DNA of 39,173 bases from positions 1-39,173 of the forward strand of contig JAJQAY010000005.1 of the NCBI GenBank assembly GCA_021203515.1, written 5' to 3'. The stretch comes from Bacteroides sp. (lineage in GTDB: Bacteria > Bacteroidota > Bacteroidia > Bacteroidales > Bacteroidaceae). Shown here piece by piece: positions 9,760 through 18,298 of this stretch. The position numbers and the translations under genes are program-made. How positions within the stretch are numbered: position 1 is the stretch's first letter; every line of letters begins with the position of its first letter. The notes beneath the pieces were generated by a model. The model saw only the letters and a program-made list of their open reading frames with translations, made no database searches and was not told where the DNA came from.

Positions 9760-11295
9760 ATGAAACCGACTAATTTATTACCATACCTCATGCTGTGTCC
9801 ACTTGCGCTCAGCGCACAGACGCAAAAAAAAATGAACGTAATCTATATCTATGCCGACGATATGGGAAAATGGATGCTTTCCGCCTACGGACAGACGCAG
9901 TTCACCACCCCCAACATCGACAGACTGATACAGCAGGGAACTTCATTCTCCAATGCCTATGGCTGTATGCTGTCAGCCCCTTCCCGGGCTTCATTGCTGA
10001 CTGACTACCACGACTGTCACACGGATAAATGGAGAATTACCGACGGAGTAAAGTTTCTGTTCGACGTAAAGGACACTGCCCGTATCGCCCCGATAGAAAG
10101 AGAACTGGACGAAGACGATATGCGCCTGCCCGAAGGAGATTACTATCTGCCGCAAGTATTCCGGAAAGCGGGATATGTCACTGCACAGATAGGCAAGCTG
10201 GAATGGGGCTTCACCGCTACCCGCCGCCAAATGCGCGAGCATGGCTGGGATTATTATTACGGCTATCTGGACCATGTCCGTTGCCACGGCTACTATCCTC
10301 CTTTCCTCTTCGACAACGGCACGATTGTTCCTATCGAAGGAAATACCATCCGCAGCGGAGGAAAGAGTATGGAGAACGAAACGCCGGAGAAACTAGCCGA
10401 GCGCTGGAACCGCCAAGGCAAGGAAGTCTATTCGCAAGAAATCTTTATTGATAAGATTTTGTCTTTCATCCGTGAAAACAAAGACCGCCCGTTCTTCCTC
10501 TATCATCCTTCGCAGCTTCCCCACGGACCGGTAGCCATCCCCGCCATCCATCCCGAGCTGGCAAACAATTCCAATCTCACCACCCTGAAGAAAGAGTATG
10601 CTTCGATGGTGAAACTGCTGGACACAACGGTGGGCGCCATTCTCTGCGAACTGGAACGTCAAGGAATAGCCGAGAACACAATCGTTGTTTTCTCCTCCGA
10701 CAACGGGCACGAGATTTATTATTTCCAGACCGGACGTTGCGAAAAGCCCTATCGCGACTTCAGCACCGGGCAACTGTTTGACAACTACAAGGATAAATAT
10801 TACAGCGATAAGAGTGGGGATATATTCAATGGCAACGCCGGCATGGCGGGAATGAAGCGCAGTAACCTGGAAGGAGGCATCCACATTCCGCTAGCCTTTT
10901 ATTGCAAGGGCGTCGTTCCCGAAGGTAAAGTATGCACCGACCTTGTTTCCAATTATGATTTTCTGCCCACTATGGCAGATTTGCTGAGCATTCCTCTTTC
11001 CAGCCATAAAGACGGCCGTTCTTTTCTCCCTGCGCTGCTCAACGGAAAGCCGGCAACGGAAGAGCGCTATCTCATTTTCGGTTCCAATGAAGGCCCGGCC
11101 ATCATCATGAGCAACGGCTGGAAGTTGTGTTGCTACCTGAAAGAGAATGTTTGGGCACTCTTCTATTTGCCCGAAGATCCGCAAGAACGCCACGACCTCT
11201 CGAAAGAACAACCCCAAAGAGTGAAAAAGATGAAGGAATTGTTACTGAAAGAGTGCGGCGAGAATATTCAGAACGGAGTCAACCGGTACGGTTGA
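9760..11295 (+). CDS. Secreted family S1 sulfatase
   Basis: About 511 residues, open throughout. The N-terminus MKPTNLLPYLMLCPLALSAQ is a signal peptide. The alkaline-phosphatase/sulfatase fold shows the metal-binding start NVIYIYADDMG (tandem Asp), the active-site motif SAPSRASLL in which the first Ser is the residue converted to formylglycine by a SAM-radical maturase, and later VVFSSDNGHE, the second metal site. The last position of the sulfatase signature is Asp (LLTDYH) where Gly is normal. It removes sulfate esters from a glycan, probably in the periplasm, and would prepare the ligand taken up by PUL 1 or its breakdown products. I cannot name the S1 subfamily or the linkage. It converges with comF, leaving eight bases between the stops. 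Confidence 0.9.
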   Translation: MKPTNLLPYLMLCPLALSAQTQKKMNVIYIYADDMGKWMLSAYGQTQFTTPNIDRLIQQGTSFSNAYGCMLSAPSRASLLTDYHDCHTDKWRITDGVKFLFDVKDTARIAPIERELDEDDMRLPEGDYYLPQVFRKAGYVTAQIGKLEWGFTATRRQMREHGWDYYYGYLDHVRCHGYYPPFLFDNGTIVPIEGNTIRSGGKSMENETPEKLAERWNRQGKEVYSQEIFIDKILSFIRENKDRPFFLYHPSQLPHGPVAIPAIHPELANNSNLTTLKKEYASMVKLLDTTVGAILCELERQGIAENTIVVFSSDNGHEIYYFQTGRCEKPYRDFSTGQLFDNYKDKYYSDKSGDIFNGNAGMAGMKRSNLEGGIHIPLAFYCKGVVPEGKVCTDLVSNYDFLPTMADLLSIPLSSHKDGRSFLPALLNGKPATEERYLIFGSNEGPAIIMSNGWKLCCYLKENVWALFYLPEDPQERHDLSKEQPQRVKKMKELLLKECGENIQNGVNRYG

Positions 11296-11303
11296 TTAAT
11301 CCC

Positions 11304-12004
11304 TCAATCCGCCACCGCCAGCGTCAGCACACTAATACGGACGCCCTCCACTCCCTTGAAAGCATCGGCACAAGCGGTAGTGGTGGCGCCGGTGGTGAGC
11401 ACATCATCCACCAGCAAGATGTGTTCCCCGCAAAACGTTCGGGGCGTCGAAGATGAAAAATACCATCTACGTTCTCCCAACGCTCGTAAGCCGACTTGCG
11501 CGTCTGCATCTCCGAATGCTTCCGGCAGATGACCGAAGAGGCATCCAAAGCAATCCCCGTTACACCGGCAACACCCCGCGCGATACATTCGCTCTGATTA
11601 TACCCACGCATCCGCTGTTTGCGCGGATGCAAGGGAACGGGCACGAGTACGTCTACATCCCGGAAAAAGCCGGAACCGACCAGTTCCGCCGCCATAAAGC
11701 GTCCCATAGCCTCGCCAAGGTCTTTCCGCCCGCCATATTTCAGTTGATGAAGGATATGGCGAAAGTCGCTCCCCTTATGATAGAAGAAATAAGAAGTGGC
11801 ACGCTCCAAGGGGAACTTTCCCCAAAACGTCCGTTCCACCGGATTATCCTCCCGGCAGTGATAATTCGTGCGAGACATGTCCATATTGCATTTCAAGCAA
11901 ACAGCCTCCTCCCCTTCCTGCAAAGGAGCGCCGCATACGGCACATTGACGCGGAAAGAGCAAATGAAGAAAAGACAAAAACCAGGTTTTAAGTGTGTTTT
12001 CCAT
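11304..12004 (-). pseudogene. comF: ComF-family amidophosphoribosyltransferase-like protein, one frameshift
   Basis: About 233 residues when one frame change near 11435-11445 is accepted. The N-terminus has the zinc-ribbon cysteines CAVCGAP and CLKC expected for ComF, the centre has YHKGSDFRHILHQLKYGGRKDLG and VDVLVPVPLHPRKQRMRGYNQSE, the ComF core, and the C-terminus, now in another frame, has the PRPP-binding loop ILLVDDVLTTGATT. The family takes part in DNA uptake in competent bacteria; in Bacteroidetes its role is not settled. The frame change falls between the substrate helix and the PRPP loop, so the uncorrected product would lack its active site. The gene is transcribed away from the next, divergent membrane-protein gene. 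Confidence 0.9.
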
Positions 12005-12039
12005 ACTAACGTTTATTTAAGCTCATAAAGAATTCCACA

Positions 12040-12077
12040 GCCAAAGGTGCTAATAAATACGAAGCGGAAGAATTAAA
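12040..12077. repeat. Dispersed intergenic repeat, copy 1
   Basis: A 38-base segment beginning GCCAAAGGTGCTAATAAA recurs at 14797-14834 with three substitutions (all transitions) and one indel. Both copies lie just upstream of a promoter. Its nature is unknown; it may be a binding site or a remnant of a longer repeat. Confidence 0.6.
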
Positions 12078-12090
12078 AAAGATAAATGCC

Positions 12091-12098
12091 TATCTTTG
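12091..12098 (+). promoter_or_regulatory. -7 element of a Bacteroides-type promoter
   Basis: TATCTTTG fits TAnnTTTG exactly and lies about 50 bases before the start codon of the membrane protein at 12151. Confidence 0.55.
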
Positions 12099-12150
12099 CA
12101 GCACAGTGAATTATGTATCAGACATTATTCTTAGTAAAAACACAAACGAC

Positions 12151-13149
12151 ATGAGAAACTTTAATAAATTCGGGAAATACTTCGCAATCACCTTTCTGAT
12201 TGTCTTCACCGTTGCTTTCATATGGGCTGCAAACAATAAAATGGACGAGCTGATAGCTTTGCCTGTAAGCAGGATATTGTCTATCTGCACCTTGCTTGTA
12301 CTGGCAATATTGACTTCATTAGTTTGCTATAGCCTGTCCGTTGCAACCTTTCTCACCTTCTGGAATATGAACAACCAGAAATGGAGTGATTTCTTCCGCT
12401 CTTTCGCGATTGGGCTGATAATTGTAGTGCCTTTGTCTGCAGGAGTTTATTACTATGACTGGCATGTGCAGGCTCAACTAACAACTGCGTCCACAAGAAA
12501 TCTCATAGAGATGAAAGAGTATGGCTTGCCGGAAGAAATTGAAAACAAATTCAGTATCGATATAGAGCAATTCTTGTCGGAACTGCCGGGTACGTTGCCT
12601 AAAGACAAACTTCTCTTCCGTCTGGATTCCCTAAAAGCAGTTTATCGAACGGACGCCGACACATGTAGCCGGATGCTTTCATGCCTGCCCGACAGTATGG
12701 CGGCAGAAGCATATCGAGCTTACAGACTGGAGGATTTGGGAATTGCATACCAATGTGCAACAACCTCGACTGCCGGCAAAGACAGCTTGGAGTTTGTGCA
12801 ACAATCACTGCTCTATCAGCAGGCCCTCAAGTTGATGGAAACTTCAAAGTCCCTACAGCGATATGCGTTTGAAAAGTACAGTCGAACCATGAATACCGCA
12901 TGGATATATATCGCCTACATCCTGTTTGCCTTTTCCGGCTATATGTTGCGCCACAAGCCTCTAAGAAAGATATTGGGAGTATTGGCTGTGCTGATTATCT
13001 CCGCATACATTTTTCAGGAATTCAGCGCTTATGCCAAAATACAAGCAAAGAAAGTACAAAGCGTAGCCAATGAAGCTGCCGCCAATGAGAGAGATGCATA
13101 CAGAGAAATACGAGAACAACAACATAAAAAACAGAAACAAGATGAATAA
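12151..13149 (+). CDS. Membrane protein of unknown function with a central helical domain
   Basis: I do not recognise the family. The start at 12151 (MRNFNKFGKYF) is preferred over the in-frame ATG at 12106, which is too close to the -7 element. The ~332-residue product has three N-terminal membrane segments (about residues 10-27, 37-65 and 80-97), a soluble region of about 170 residues rich in charged and leucine residues (KDKLLFRLDSLKAVYRTDADTCSRMLSC), two further membrane segments (about 267-285 and 291-308), and a basic, glutamine-rich tail ending HKKQKQDE. The ORF is uninterrupted, one of the few in this stretch. It stands alone between comF and the esterase, so its job cannot be inferred from neighbours. 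Confidence 0.75.
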   Translation: MRNFNKFGKYFAITFLIVFTVAFIWAANNKMDELIALPVSRILSICTLLVLAILTSLVCYSLSVATFLTFWNMNNQKWSDFFRSFAIGLIIVVPLSAGVYYYDWHVQAQLTTASTRNLIEMKEYGLPEEIENKFSIDIEQFLSELPGTLPKDKLLFRLDSLKAVYRTDADTCSRMLSCLPDSMAAEAYRAYRLEDLGIAYQCATTSTAGKDSLEFVQQSLLYQQALKLMETSKSLQRYAFEKYSRTMNTAWIYIAYILFAFSGYMLRHKPLRKILGVLAVLIISAYIFQEFSAYAKIQAKKVQSVANEAAANERDAYREIREQQHKKQKQDE

Positions 13150-13213
13150 AAGAATAATTCCACTTATAATCCAGGATAACTTTTTTATATAGACAATGTA
13201 TCCGATAAAAACC

Positions 13214-13221
13214 TATTTTTG
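13214..13221 (+). promoter_or_regulatory. -7 element of a Bacteroides-type promoter for the esterase
   Basis: TATTTTTG fits TAnnTTTG; the start codon of the esterase follows 28 bases later, preceded by an AGGAGA ribosome-binding sequence, unusually strong for Bacteroides. Confidence 0.55.
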
Positions 13222-13249
13222 TGGTACTTAATCAGAAAAGGAGACCATC

Positions 13250-14028
13250 ATGTTGAAGAAATTAGTAGCCATCACCCTAGAGAACGACGACCGTCGGGAA
13301 CTTGACCTCACAGCAAGCGGTCATAATCAAATCGTAGAATTTATGGAGCAGTCTCCCGAAGGCACGCTCCTCGTCTTCCTGCCGGAAACGGTTACCGAAA
13401 AGGTGATTATCATGTGCCCGGGCGGCGGATTTCGCCAAGTAAACCTGCAGCACGAAGGATGTGATTATGCCGAATGGTTTGATGCACAAAACATCACATA
13501 CGCCGTCTTGAAGTATCGTCTGCCCGAAGGCAACTGCCATGCACCGTCAGAAGACATAACCCGCGCCATTCATCTTCTGCGTCAGGGCATAGAAGGCAGA
13601 CATTTTGCGAAAGTAGGCACCCTCGGCGCCTCCATTGGCGGATATATGGCAGCCTATGCAGGCGTTACTCGGCTGGCAGATTTTCAGGCACTTCTCTATT
13701 CCGTTGTCAGCATGGAGAGTGTGTGGACGCATCAGCCATCCCGCCTGCGAATGTTCGGCAAAGAACTGACCGAAGAAGAAGAGCACACCTATTCCCTGCA
13801 ATATCAGGTCAATGCGGAAACAGCCCCGCCTTTATAGCCGCAGCAGCGGATGACCCCGCCGTCAATCCGATGAACAGCCTCATCTACGGAGAAACACTAT
13901 TGAAGAACGGCATTCCGGTATCCCTGCATATCTATCCCAATGGTGGGCACAGTTTCGGTTTCAATGACAGTTTTCCTTATAAAGAGAATTATCTGGAAGA
14001 GTTGAAGCAGTGGCTCACTACCGTGTAA
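13250..14028 (+). pseudogene. Alpha/beta-hydrolase, BD-FAE/carboxylesterase type, one frameshift
   Basis: About 259 residues once a one-base change at the CCCC run near 13822-13826 is accepted. The oxyanion-hole region reads IIMCPGGGFRQVN, the nucleophile elbow is GTLGASIGGYMAA (G-x-S-x-G with Ser as nucleophile), and, in the other frame, the acid and base of the triad are in AAAADDPAVNPMNS and NGGHSFGF. No signal peptide is visible, so it acts in the cytoplasm, probably on an acetylated or otherwise esterified sugar or peptide. The uncorrected ORF stops at 13837 and would lose Asp and His of the triad. It overlaps the convergent HU/winged-helix gene by 11 bases at the 3' end. Confidence 0.85.
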
Positions 14029-14620
14029 GATAGACCACCGTCTTACCGCTACCATACTTACGCACAACTCCATCCGAAAGGCAACGGTTCAAGTTGGCCA
14101 CCGCCTGATGCTTTGCCAGCCCGGTCATTGCTTCATAGTCCGCGCGGGTAATACAACCATGCTTGTCCAGATGCCGCATCAATCGCTCCTTGCGTTCCTC
14201 TTCACTCAGCGAAGAACGGGACGCATAAGGAGACGCCTTACGCTCCAGTTCCATCGTGTCGAAGCGGCTACGGAATTTACTTCCCAGGCGTAGGTTGACA
14301 TTCTGAAAACGAATGGACGGAGAGCGGATTTCTTTCTTATCGGCTGCCGGATGCTCGCATTTCAATGAAACGGAGAAGTAGCCCAACTCTCCCACCTCCA
14401 CAATCCAGCCTTCTGCCAGTCAACTGTGCAGCTCGTCCGTAATGGCCTGCAAGGTTCCGTCGAGTATCGCAGGGCTGAAACCGGTGGCCTTGGAGACTAA
14501 TTCACGGAACTTATCTGCAGAGATAGTTCCACGAGGGAGAATGCGGGCGTGCAGCCCCTTTCCCTCGCCATCTTCTCCGTCAGGATTTGGGGTTTGATAT
14601 AAATCGTAATAAGTACTCAT
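14018..14620 (-). pseudogene. HU-like DNA-binding protein with C-terminal winged-helix region, one in-frame stop
   Basis: About 200 residues interrupted by TGA at 14420-14422. The N-terminal part (MSTYYDLYQTPNPDGEDG, then ISADKFRELVSKATGFSPAI) and the part behind the stop (WIVEVGELGYFSVSL, IRFQNVNLRLGSKF) are the two halves of the HU-related domain common in Bacteroides (the putative histone-like TIGR01201 type). The C-terminal 75 residues (SEEERKERLMRHLDKHGCITRADYEAMTGL, then NLNRCLSDGVVRKYGSGKTVVYLTR) look like a winged helix. Trp fits the stop position well, so a single G to A change of TGG explains it. The gene points away from the AraC gene; the array of 16-bp repeats lies between them and could be a binding site of either protein. 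Confidence 0.8.
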
Positions 14621-14695
14621 ATATAATAAAGTATTAGTTCGGCAGTATTAACCGATGCGTTCATAAATTAGAAACATCTCTATTGCCAACCTTAA

Positions 14696-14784
14696 TTCGT
14701 TAGACAGTTGTCATCCTTTCGTTAGACAGATGTCCCCTTTCGTTAGACAGTTGTTTAACTAAATGGAAACAACTGTTTAACGAA
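14696..14784. promoter_or_regulatory. Array of three direct and one inverted copies of a 16-bp repeat
   Basis: TTCGTTAGACAGTTGT occurs at 14696-14711, with one change at 14718-14733 (TTCGTTAGACAGATGT) and again exactly at 14739-14754; the starts are 22 and 21 bases apart, two helical turns, so all three face the same side of the helix. The inverted copy ACAACTGTTTAACGAA lies at 14769-14784 with one mismatch, and together with the third copy makes a long hairpin. It sits in the 311-base gap between the HU-like gene and the AraC gene and is a strong operator candidate. The rest of that gap holds the second copy of the dispersed repeat and the araC promoter. Confidence 0.75.
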
Positions 14785-14796
14785 TTACTTTTCACT

Positions 14797-14834
14797 GCCA
14801 AAGGTGCTAATAAACACGAAACGAAAGAATAAAA
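14797..14834. repeat. Dispersed intergenic repeat, copy 2
   Basis: This is the partner of the segment at 12040-12077; the 18-base core GCCAAAGGTGCTAATAAA is identical in both. Confidence 0.6.
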
Positions 14835-14860
14835 TCTACGATTGTTGTACTTATTTTATT

Positions 14861-14903
14861 CTATAAAGATGATTGGATTACGACAAATTTAACTTTATCT
14901 TTG
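14861..14903 (+). promoter_or_regulatory. Promoter of the AraC gene, containing an 18-19-base repeat
   Basis: The segment ATAAAGATGATTGGATTA (around 14863-14880) is found again, identical, around 19737-19754. It contains the TTG of the -33 element; after about 19-20 bases comes TATCTTTG (14896-14903), an exact -7 consensus. The start codon at 14932 follows 29 bases later. Confidence 0.55.
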
Positions 14904-14931
14904 TATCTATCTTTCAAAAAAACATATTCCT

Positions 14932-15804
14932 ATGAAGCGTTTGTTTGTTCCGGATGATATCATTTCCTCCTATTCCAGACAAAGCAACAATGTCTGCTTG
15001 TTGCAGTATACTAATGCCGACAATACGGAAAACTTCGATGCTTTCCTCACTCAACATGCTCTGGTATATATCCTGACCGGAGTCAAACAAATCAATGTAT
15101 CCCACTCTGGTTTCCGCATCAATGCCGGAGAACTGTTCTTGATTCCCAAAGGAGAATACGTCATGTCCGAATACATCGCAGGAAAACAAGGTTTTCGGAG
15201 TATGATGCTATTCTTCGACCAGAAAGTGGCCCGCTACGTAGTGGAGCAACTGAACGAAACCATTCCGGATGCACTGACTGAAACAAAGAAGAAAGAAGTC
15301 ATCAAAATTATCCCTAATAATTCTGCCATCCAAAGTTTATTCAGCCCTCTGGTGGGCTATAGCGAAGAACACAATCCTTTCCTCAGTGAAATAGTACGCC
15401 TGAAATTTATGGAACTGATTTATCTGCTGCTGGATAGCCCGTACCGGAGAATTATCATTTCTTTCCTGCTGGATGCCGCACGTTATGAGAATCCGTCCAT
15501 CACGTCTGTATTGGAACACTATCTTTACTCTTCACAAACCGTAGAAGAATTGGCCAAGATTGCAGGACGCAGCCTGTCCGGCTTCAAACGTGAATTCACA
15601 CAGCTATACGGTGAAGCGCCTATGACGTGGATACGGAAGAAGAAGCTGGAACATGCGGCTTTCCTACTGGAAAAGTCGGATAAAAGTATTGAGGAAGTGG
15701 CCGAGGCCAGTGGCTTTGTCAGTGCTTCACACTTCGCCCGGCTGTTTAAAGAACGATATTCCGTCCCTCCAAGTGCGTATCGAGCCAAACAGACAGACAT
15801 TTGA
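14932..15804 (+). CDS. AraC-family transcriptional regulator
   Basis: The 290-residue protein is intact. Residues 1-175 form an N-terminal effector/dimerisation region of cupin character (ALVYILTGVKQINVSHSGFRI, GELFLIPKGEYVMSEY). Residues ~195-290 contain two helix-turn-helix units: SSQTVEELAKIAGRSLSGFKREF and the family signature IEEVAEASGFVSASHFARLFKERYSVPPSAYR, ending RAKQTDI. The neighbouring secreted propeller gene starts 72 bases behind its stop. Two direct copies of GAGCCAAACAG, 21 bases apart, overlap the end of araC and precede that gene's promoter, as expected for an AraC-type activator that binds two adjacent half-sites. The ligand is unknown. Confidence 0.93.
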   Translation: MKRLFVPDDIISSYSRQSNNVCLLQYTNADNTENFDAFLTQHALVYILTGVKQINVSHSGFRINAGELFLIPKGEYVMSEYIAGKQGFRSMMLFFDQKVARYVVEQLNETIPDALTETKKKEVIKIIPNNSAIQSLFSPLVGYSEEHNPFLSEIVRLKFMELIYLLLDSPYRRIIISFLLDAARYENPSITSVLEHYLYSSQTVEELAKIAGRSLSGFKREFTQLYGEAPMTWIRKKKLEHAAFLLEKSDKSIEEVAEASGFVSASHFARLFKERYSVPPSAYRAKQTDI

Positions 15805-15813
15805 GCCAAACAG
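15782..15813. promoter_or_regulatory. Tandem GAGCCAAACAG half-sites upstream of the propeller gene
   Basis: GAGCCAAACAG is repeated exactly at 15782-15792 and 15803-15813, a 21-base period equal to two helical turns. The first copy lies inside the end of araC. The next -7 element TATCTTTG is at 15840-15847, so the pair covers the region around -45 to -75, where AraC-type activators bind. Confidence 0.5.
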
Positions 15814-15839
15814 GTAAGAATCAATCTCTTTTCTGCCCC

Positions 15840-15847
15840 TATCTTTG
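15840..15847 (+). promoter_or_regulatory. -7 promoter element of the secreted propeller gene
   Basis: TATCTTTG is an exact TAnnTTTG match, 29 bases before the start codon at 15876. Confidence 0.55.
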
Positions 15848-15875
15848 CTGCATAAAATTTTAAAAGACAGAAGTT

Positions 15876-16777
15876 ATGAAGAAAGAATTGATTTTGAGAA
15901 CACTGGTTTAGTAGCCCTGGCAGCAGCACTGGCACCCACCTATGCCGGAAATAAGCCGAAAAGCGAAACCGCAAAAGTAATAACGGAAGGAATCCGTTTC
16001 TGTGAAAGTACTTATCCTTATAACGGTGGCATACTGATTGCCAACTTTGGCACGGAACATCTGAACCCGCTAAACAATGAGAATAAAGGTTATATTCTTT
16101 ATTATAAGAATGACGAAGTAAAGCCTTTCATTCCTGCCGACGGCAATCTTTCGGCTCCGAAAGGCATGTTCGAAAGAGATGACTATCTGTATATTTGTGA
16201 TGTCAACAAATTAGTGATATACAATCTGAAAGCATTGGACAAGAACCCGCAGATAGTCCGCTTCCCCGCCGATGATTTATTCTTGAACGACCTTGCCGCA
16301 TCCGGAAATACACTTTATATTTCTGTAACCAACAGCGGACGCATTTATACACTGGACATCAGCAATCCGGCAGACATAGCAAAATCCTCTTTAGCGAAAT
16401 GGCTGGATGTCACAGGTCTTAACGGGATAATTATTGATGGAAATGCAATGTATATAGCCTCATATCCCGCAGACGGAAACACCACGGATGCCAATGTCAT
16501 CTATAAAGTTGCGAACTTGAAGAAGCCGGCTGCGGAAAAGTTCTTCAATGTGGCAAGCCAATATGATGGCATTGCATTGTCTGCGGATAAAAAGACATTG
16601 TATGTTAGTAGTTGGACGCCCGCAAGTGTCAGCGCCATTGATATGAAGAGCAAAAAGCAAACGACTCTCCCCGTCGGAGAAGGACTGGCAGGTCCCGCAG
16701 ACATGACTTTAATAAACGGAACGCTATTTATTCCGGATTTGCCTAACAGCAGGGTTGTGATTCATCCTATCCAGTAG
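15876..16777 (+). pseudogene. Secreted SMP-30/gluconolactonase-like beta-propeller, frameshift in the signal peptide
   Basis: The real start is the ATG at 15876: MKKELILRTLV, followed, if one T is added to the short run at about 15906-15909, by LVALAAALAPTYAG, a complete signal peptide. The open frame from 15845 gives a less sensible beginning. The mature part of about 275 residues has repeated blades such as GMFERDDYLYICDVNKLVIYNL, NDLAASGNTLYISVTNSGRIYTLDI and DGIALSADKKTLYVSSWTPASVSAID, with a last blade DMTLINGTLFIPDLPNSRVVIHPIQ. Such proteins belong to the SMP-30/NHL-type propellers; lactonase activity is possible but the metal ligands cannot be assigned with certainty. It lies downstream of the AraC regulator and is its likely target. 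Only the signal peptide is damaged. Confidence 0.8.
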
Positions 16778-16790
16778 TATTGTACTGGAT

Positions 16791-16833
16791 AATTCCGGCT
16801 TCCGGCGTTTTAAATCCTCCTCGATTATTCTGT
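16791..16833 (-). pseudogene. Remnant related to the Sel1-repeat membrane protein gene
   Basis: These 43 bases match 18717-18759 with about six differences. Read on the minus strand both encode the same linker: RIIEEDLKRRKPEL here and RKIEEDLKPRKPEF in the Sel1-repeat gene. The similarity continues weakly to about 16855 (a shared TTACGACT). No ORF extends from it, so it is a leftover of a paralogous gene. The remaining gap to 17025 shows an imperfect hairpin (GGCAGT 16848-16853 with ACTGCC 16907-16912, and TGGGTG 16866-16871 with CACCCA 16892-16897) and no other gene. Confidence 0.5.
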
Positions 16834-17025
16834 GCTGCTCCTATTGGGGCAGTCGTAAAACTTGGTGGGTGCTTTTTGCATAACGGAATATCACCCACGC
16901 AAAACTACTGCCAGCCGGAATATCTTCTCTTGCAAAGAATGTTTCCGTTCCCTTGCTTTGGTTTCTACGATGTTTTTTAACTTGCCACTGTTTATCAGTC
17001 AGGCTAATTGAATGATTGTAGAAAA

Positions 17026-18213
17026 ATGAAAAGATACATTATCATATTAACATTGATAGTAAGCGCATGCACGTCAAACCACCCTCCGATTTCCAGTAGC
17101 ATTGAAACGATACCGGTTGATGTTCATCATATCACTTCCGATCCTTCGTCTTTTATTGAAAAAATAGAAATAGTTCCTTTGGAAACGAATGATTCAGCTT
17201 TGGTAAATCGTTATAAGAAAGTCGTATATGATCAGAAGATGAATGTCTTTGCCATATATGGTAAAGATCAGATTGTACATACCTTTTCGGGCAACGGTAC
17301 CTATATAGCCAATTCCAAGAAAGTGAAAGGAGAGGGTCCGAAAGAATACCGAATGGCGTTGGACTTGAAATTTAATCCTTATTTGGAAGGGATAGATTTG
17401 TTGAGTCCTTATGGACAAATATTCACGTATAGTCCCGAATTTAAGTTTATTGCAAAAAGAGAGATAAAACCTGAATTCGTTTTTGATGCTCTGATGCCGT
17501 TGGACCGTGATAATTATATTTTTACGACGCCTGATTTCTGGACCGGACAAGAAGTTACTTTCGCTAATCTGGAGACAAAGCAACAAGAAGTAGCCCGATA
17601 CAGCGGAATGATTTCCGCCAGTAACTCAGTGGCTAGGGAATGTTTCTATCAAGTGGGAAATAAATTTTATTTTATACCTAACGGAGTACATTACTATTTT
17701 TATGAGATAGACGAAAAAAAATAAAATGCTCAACCCAGTTGTCTATCTTGATTTTGGTGATGCGGAAATATCCGAGAAAGGATTGCCTGGATGCGCAACC
17801 GGTGAGCGAACCAAAAAGGAAAAAGGGGAACGGGACAATGAGAGAGAATCGTTTATCAAAGGTCGGCAGGAAAGAGGGCAATATTTACGAGAATCAGATT
17901 TTATAGTACCATTGATAAAGTTCTTTAATGATGATTTTGTTTATATCTTTTTCTCCAAATATACAGGTAAATATGGCGGCCATTATATTTATAATAGGAA
18001 AAAGGGAAAGGCTTTTTGTTGAATGAGGGAAAACCGTTTGTGATGCAAATCTGTTTTGGAATCGCAGATAATGTATTGATGGCTATTGCAGATGCTTATC
18101 ATGTGCAAGAGTTGGTAAGTATGGATTTGATGTCGCCTGATGAGATAGAAAAAATAAGTCGGTTAAAGGACGAAGACAATCCGGTAATTTTGAAATATTA
18201 TTTACGCAAATGA
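17026..18213 (+). pseudogene. 6-bladed beta-propeller lipoprotein (BF3164/DUF4934-like), two frameshifts
   Basis: The start at 17026 yields MKRYIIILTLIVSACTS, a lipoprotein signal with lipobox VSAC. The first ORF (to 17724) shows the typical start of this Bacteroides family: IETIPVDVHH, FIEKIEIVPLETNDSALV, KVVYDQKMNVFAIYG, and blades with YIANSKKVKGEGPKEYRM. The frame changes in the eight-A run at about 17715-17722 and again in the five-T run near 18013-18017; the continuation reads NPVVYLDFGDAEI, FFNDDFVYIFFSKYTG and DEDNPVILKYYLRK with the stop at 18213. Correcting both runs gives about 395 residues. Function is unknown; the family is anchored on the periplasmic or surface side and often sits alone or near signalling genes. 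Confidence 0.75.
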
Positions 18214-18298
18214 GGAATAGAGTTTAGCTGTCACTTTACGCCAAGCAATCCGCAAATAGGACTGACCTTGTAGAGACAAACTTTTGCCGTCTAAAGTA

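Noticed and set aside
14696..14784. CRISPR array
   Set aside because: The repeat is 16 bp with spacers of only 5-6 bp and one inverted copy; no cas gene is near.
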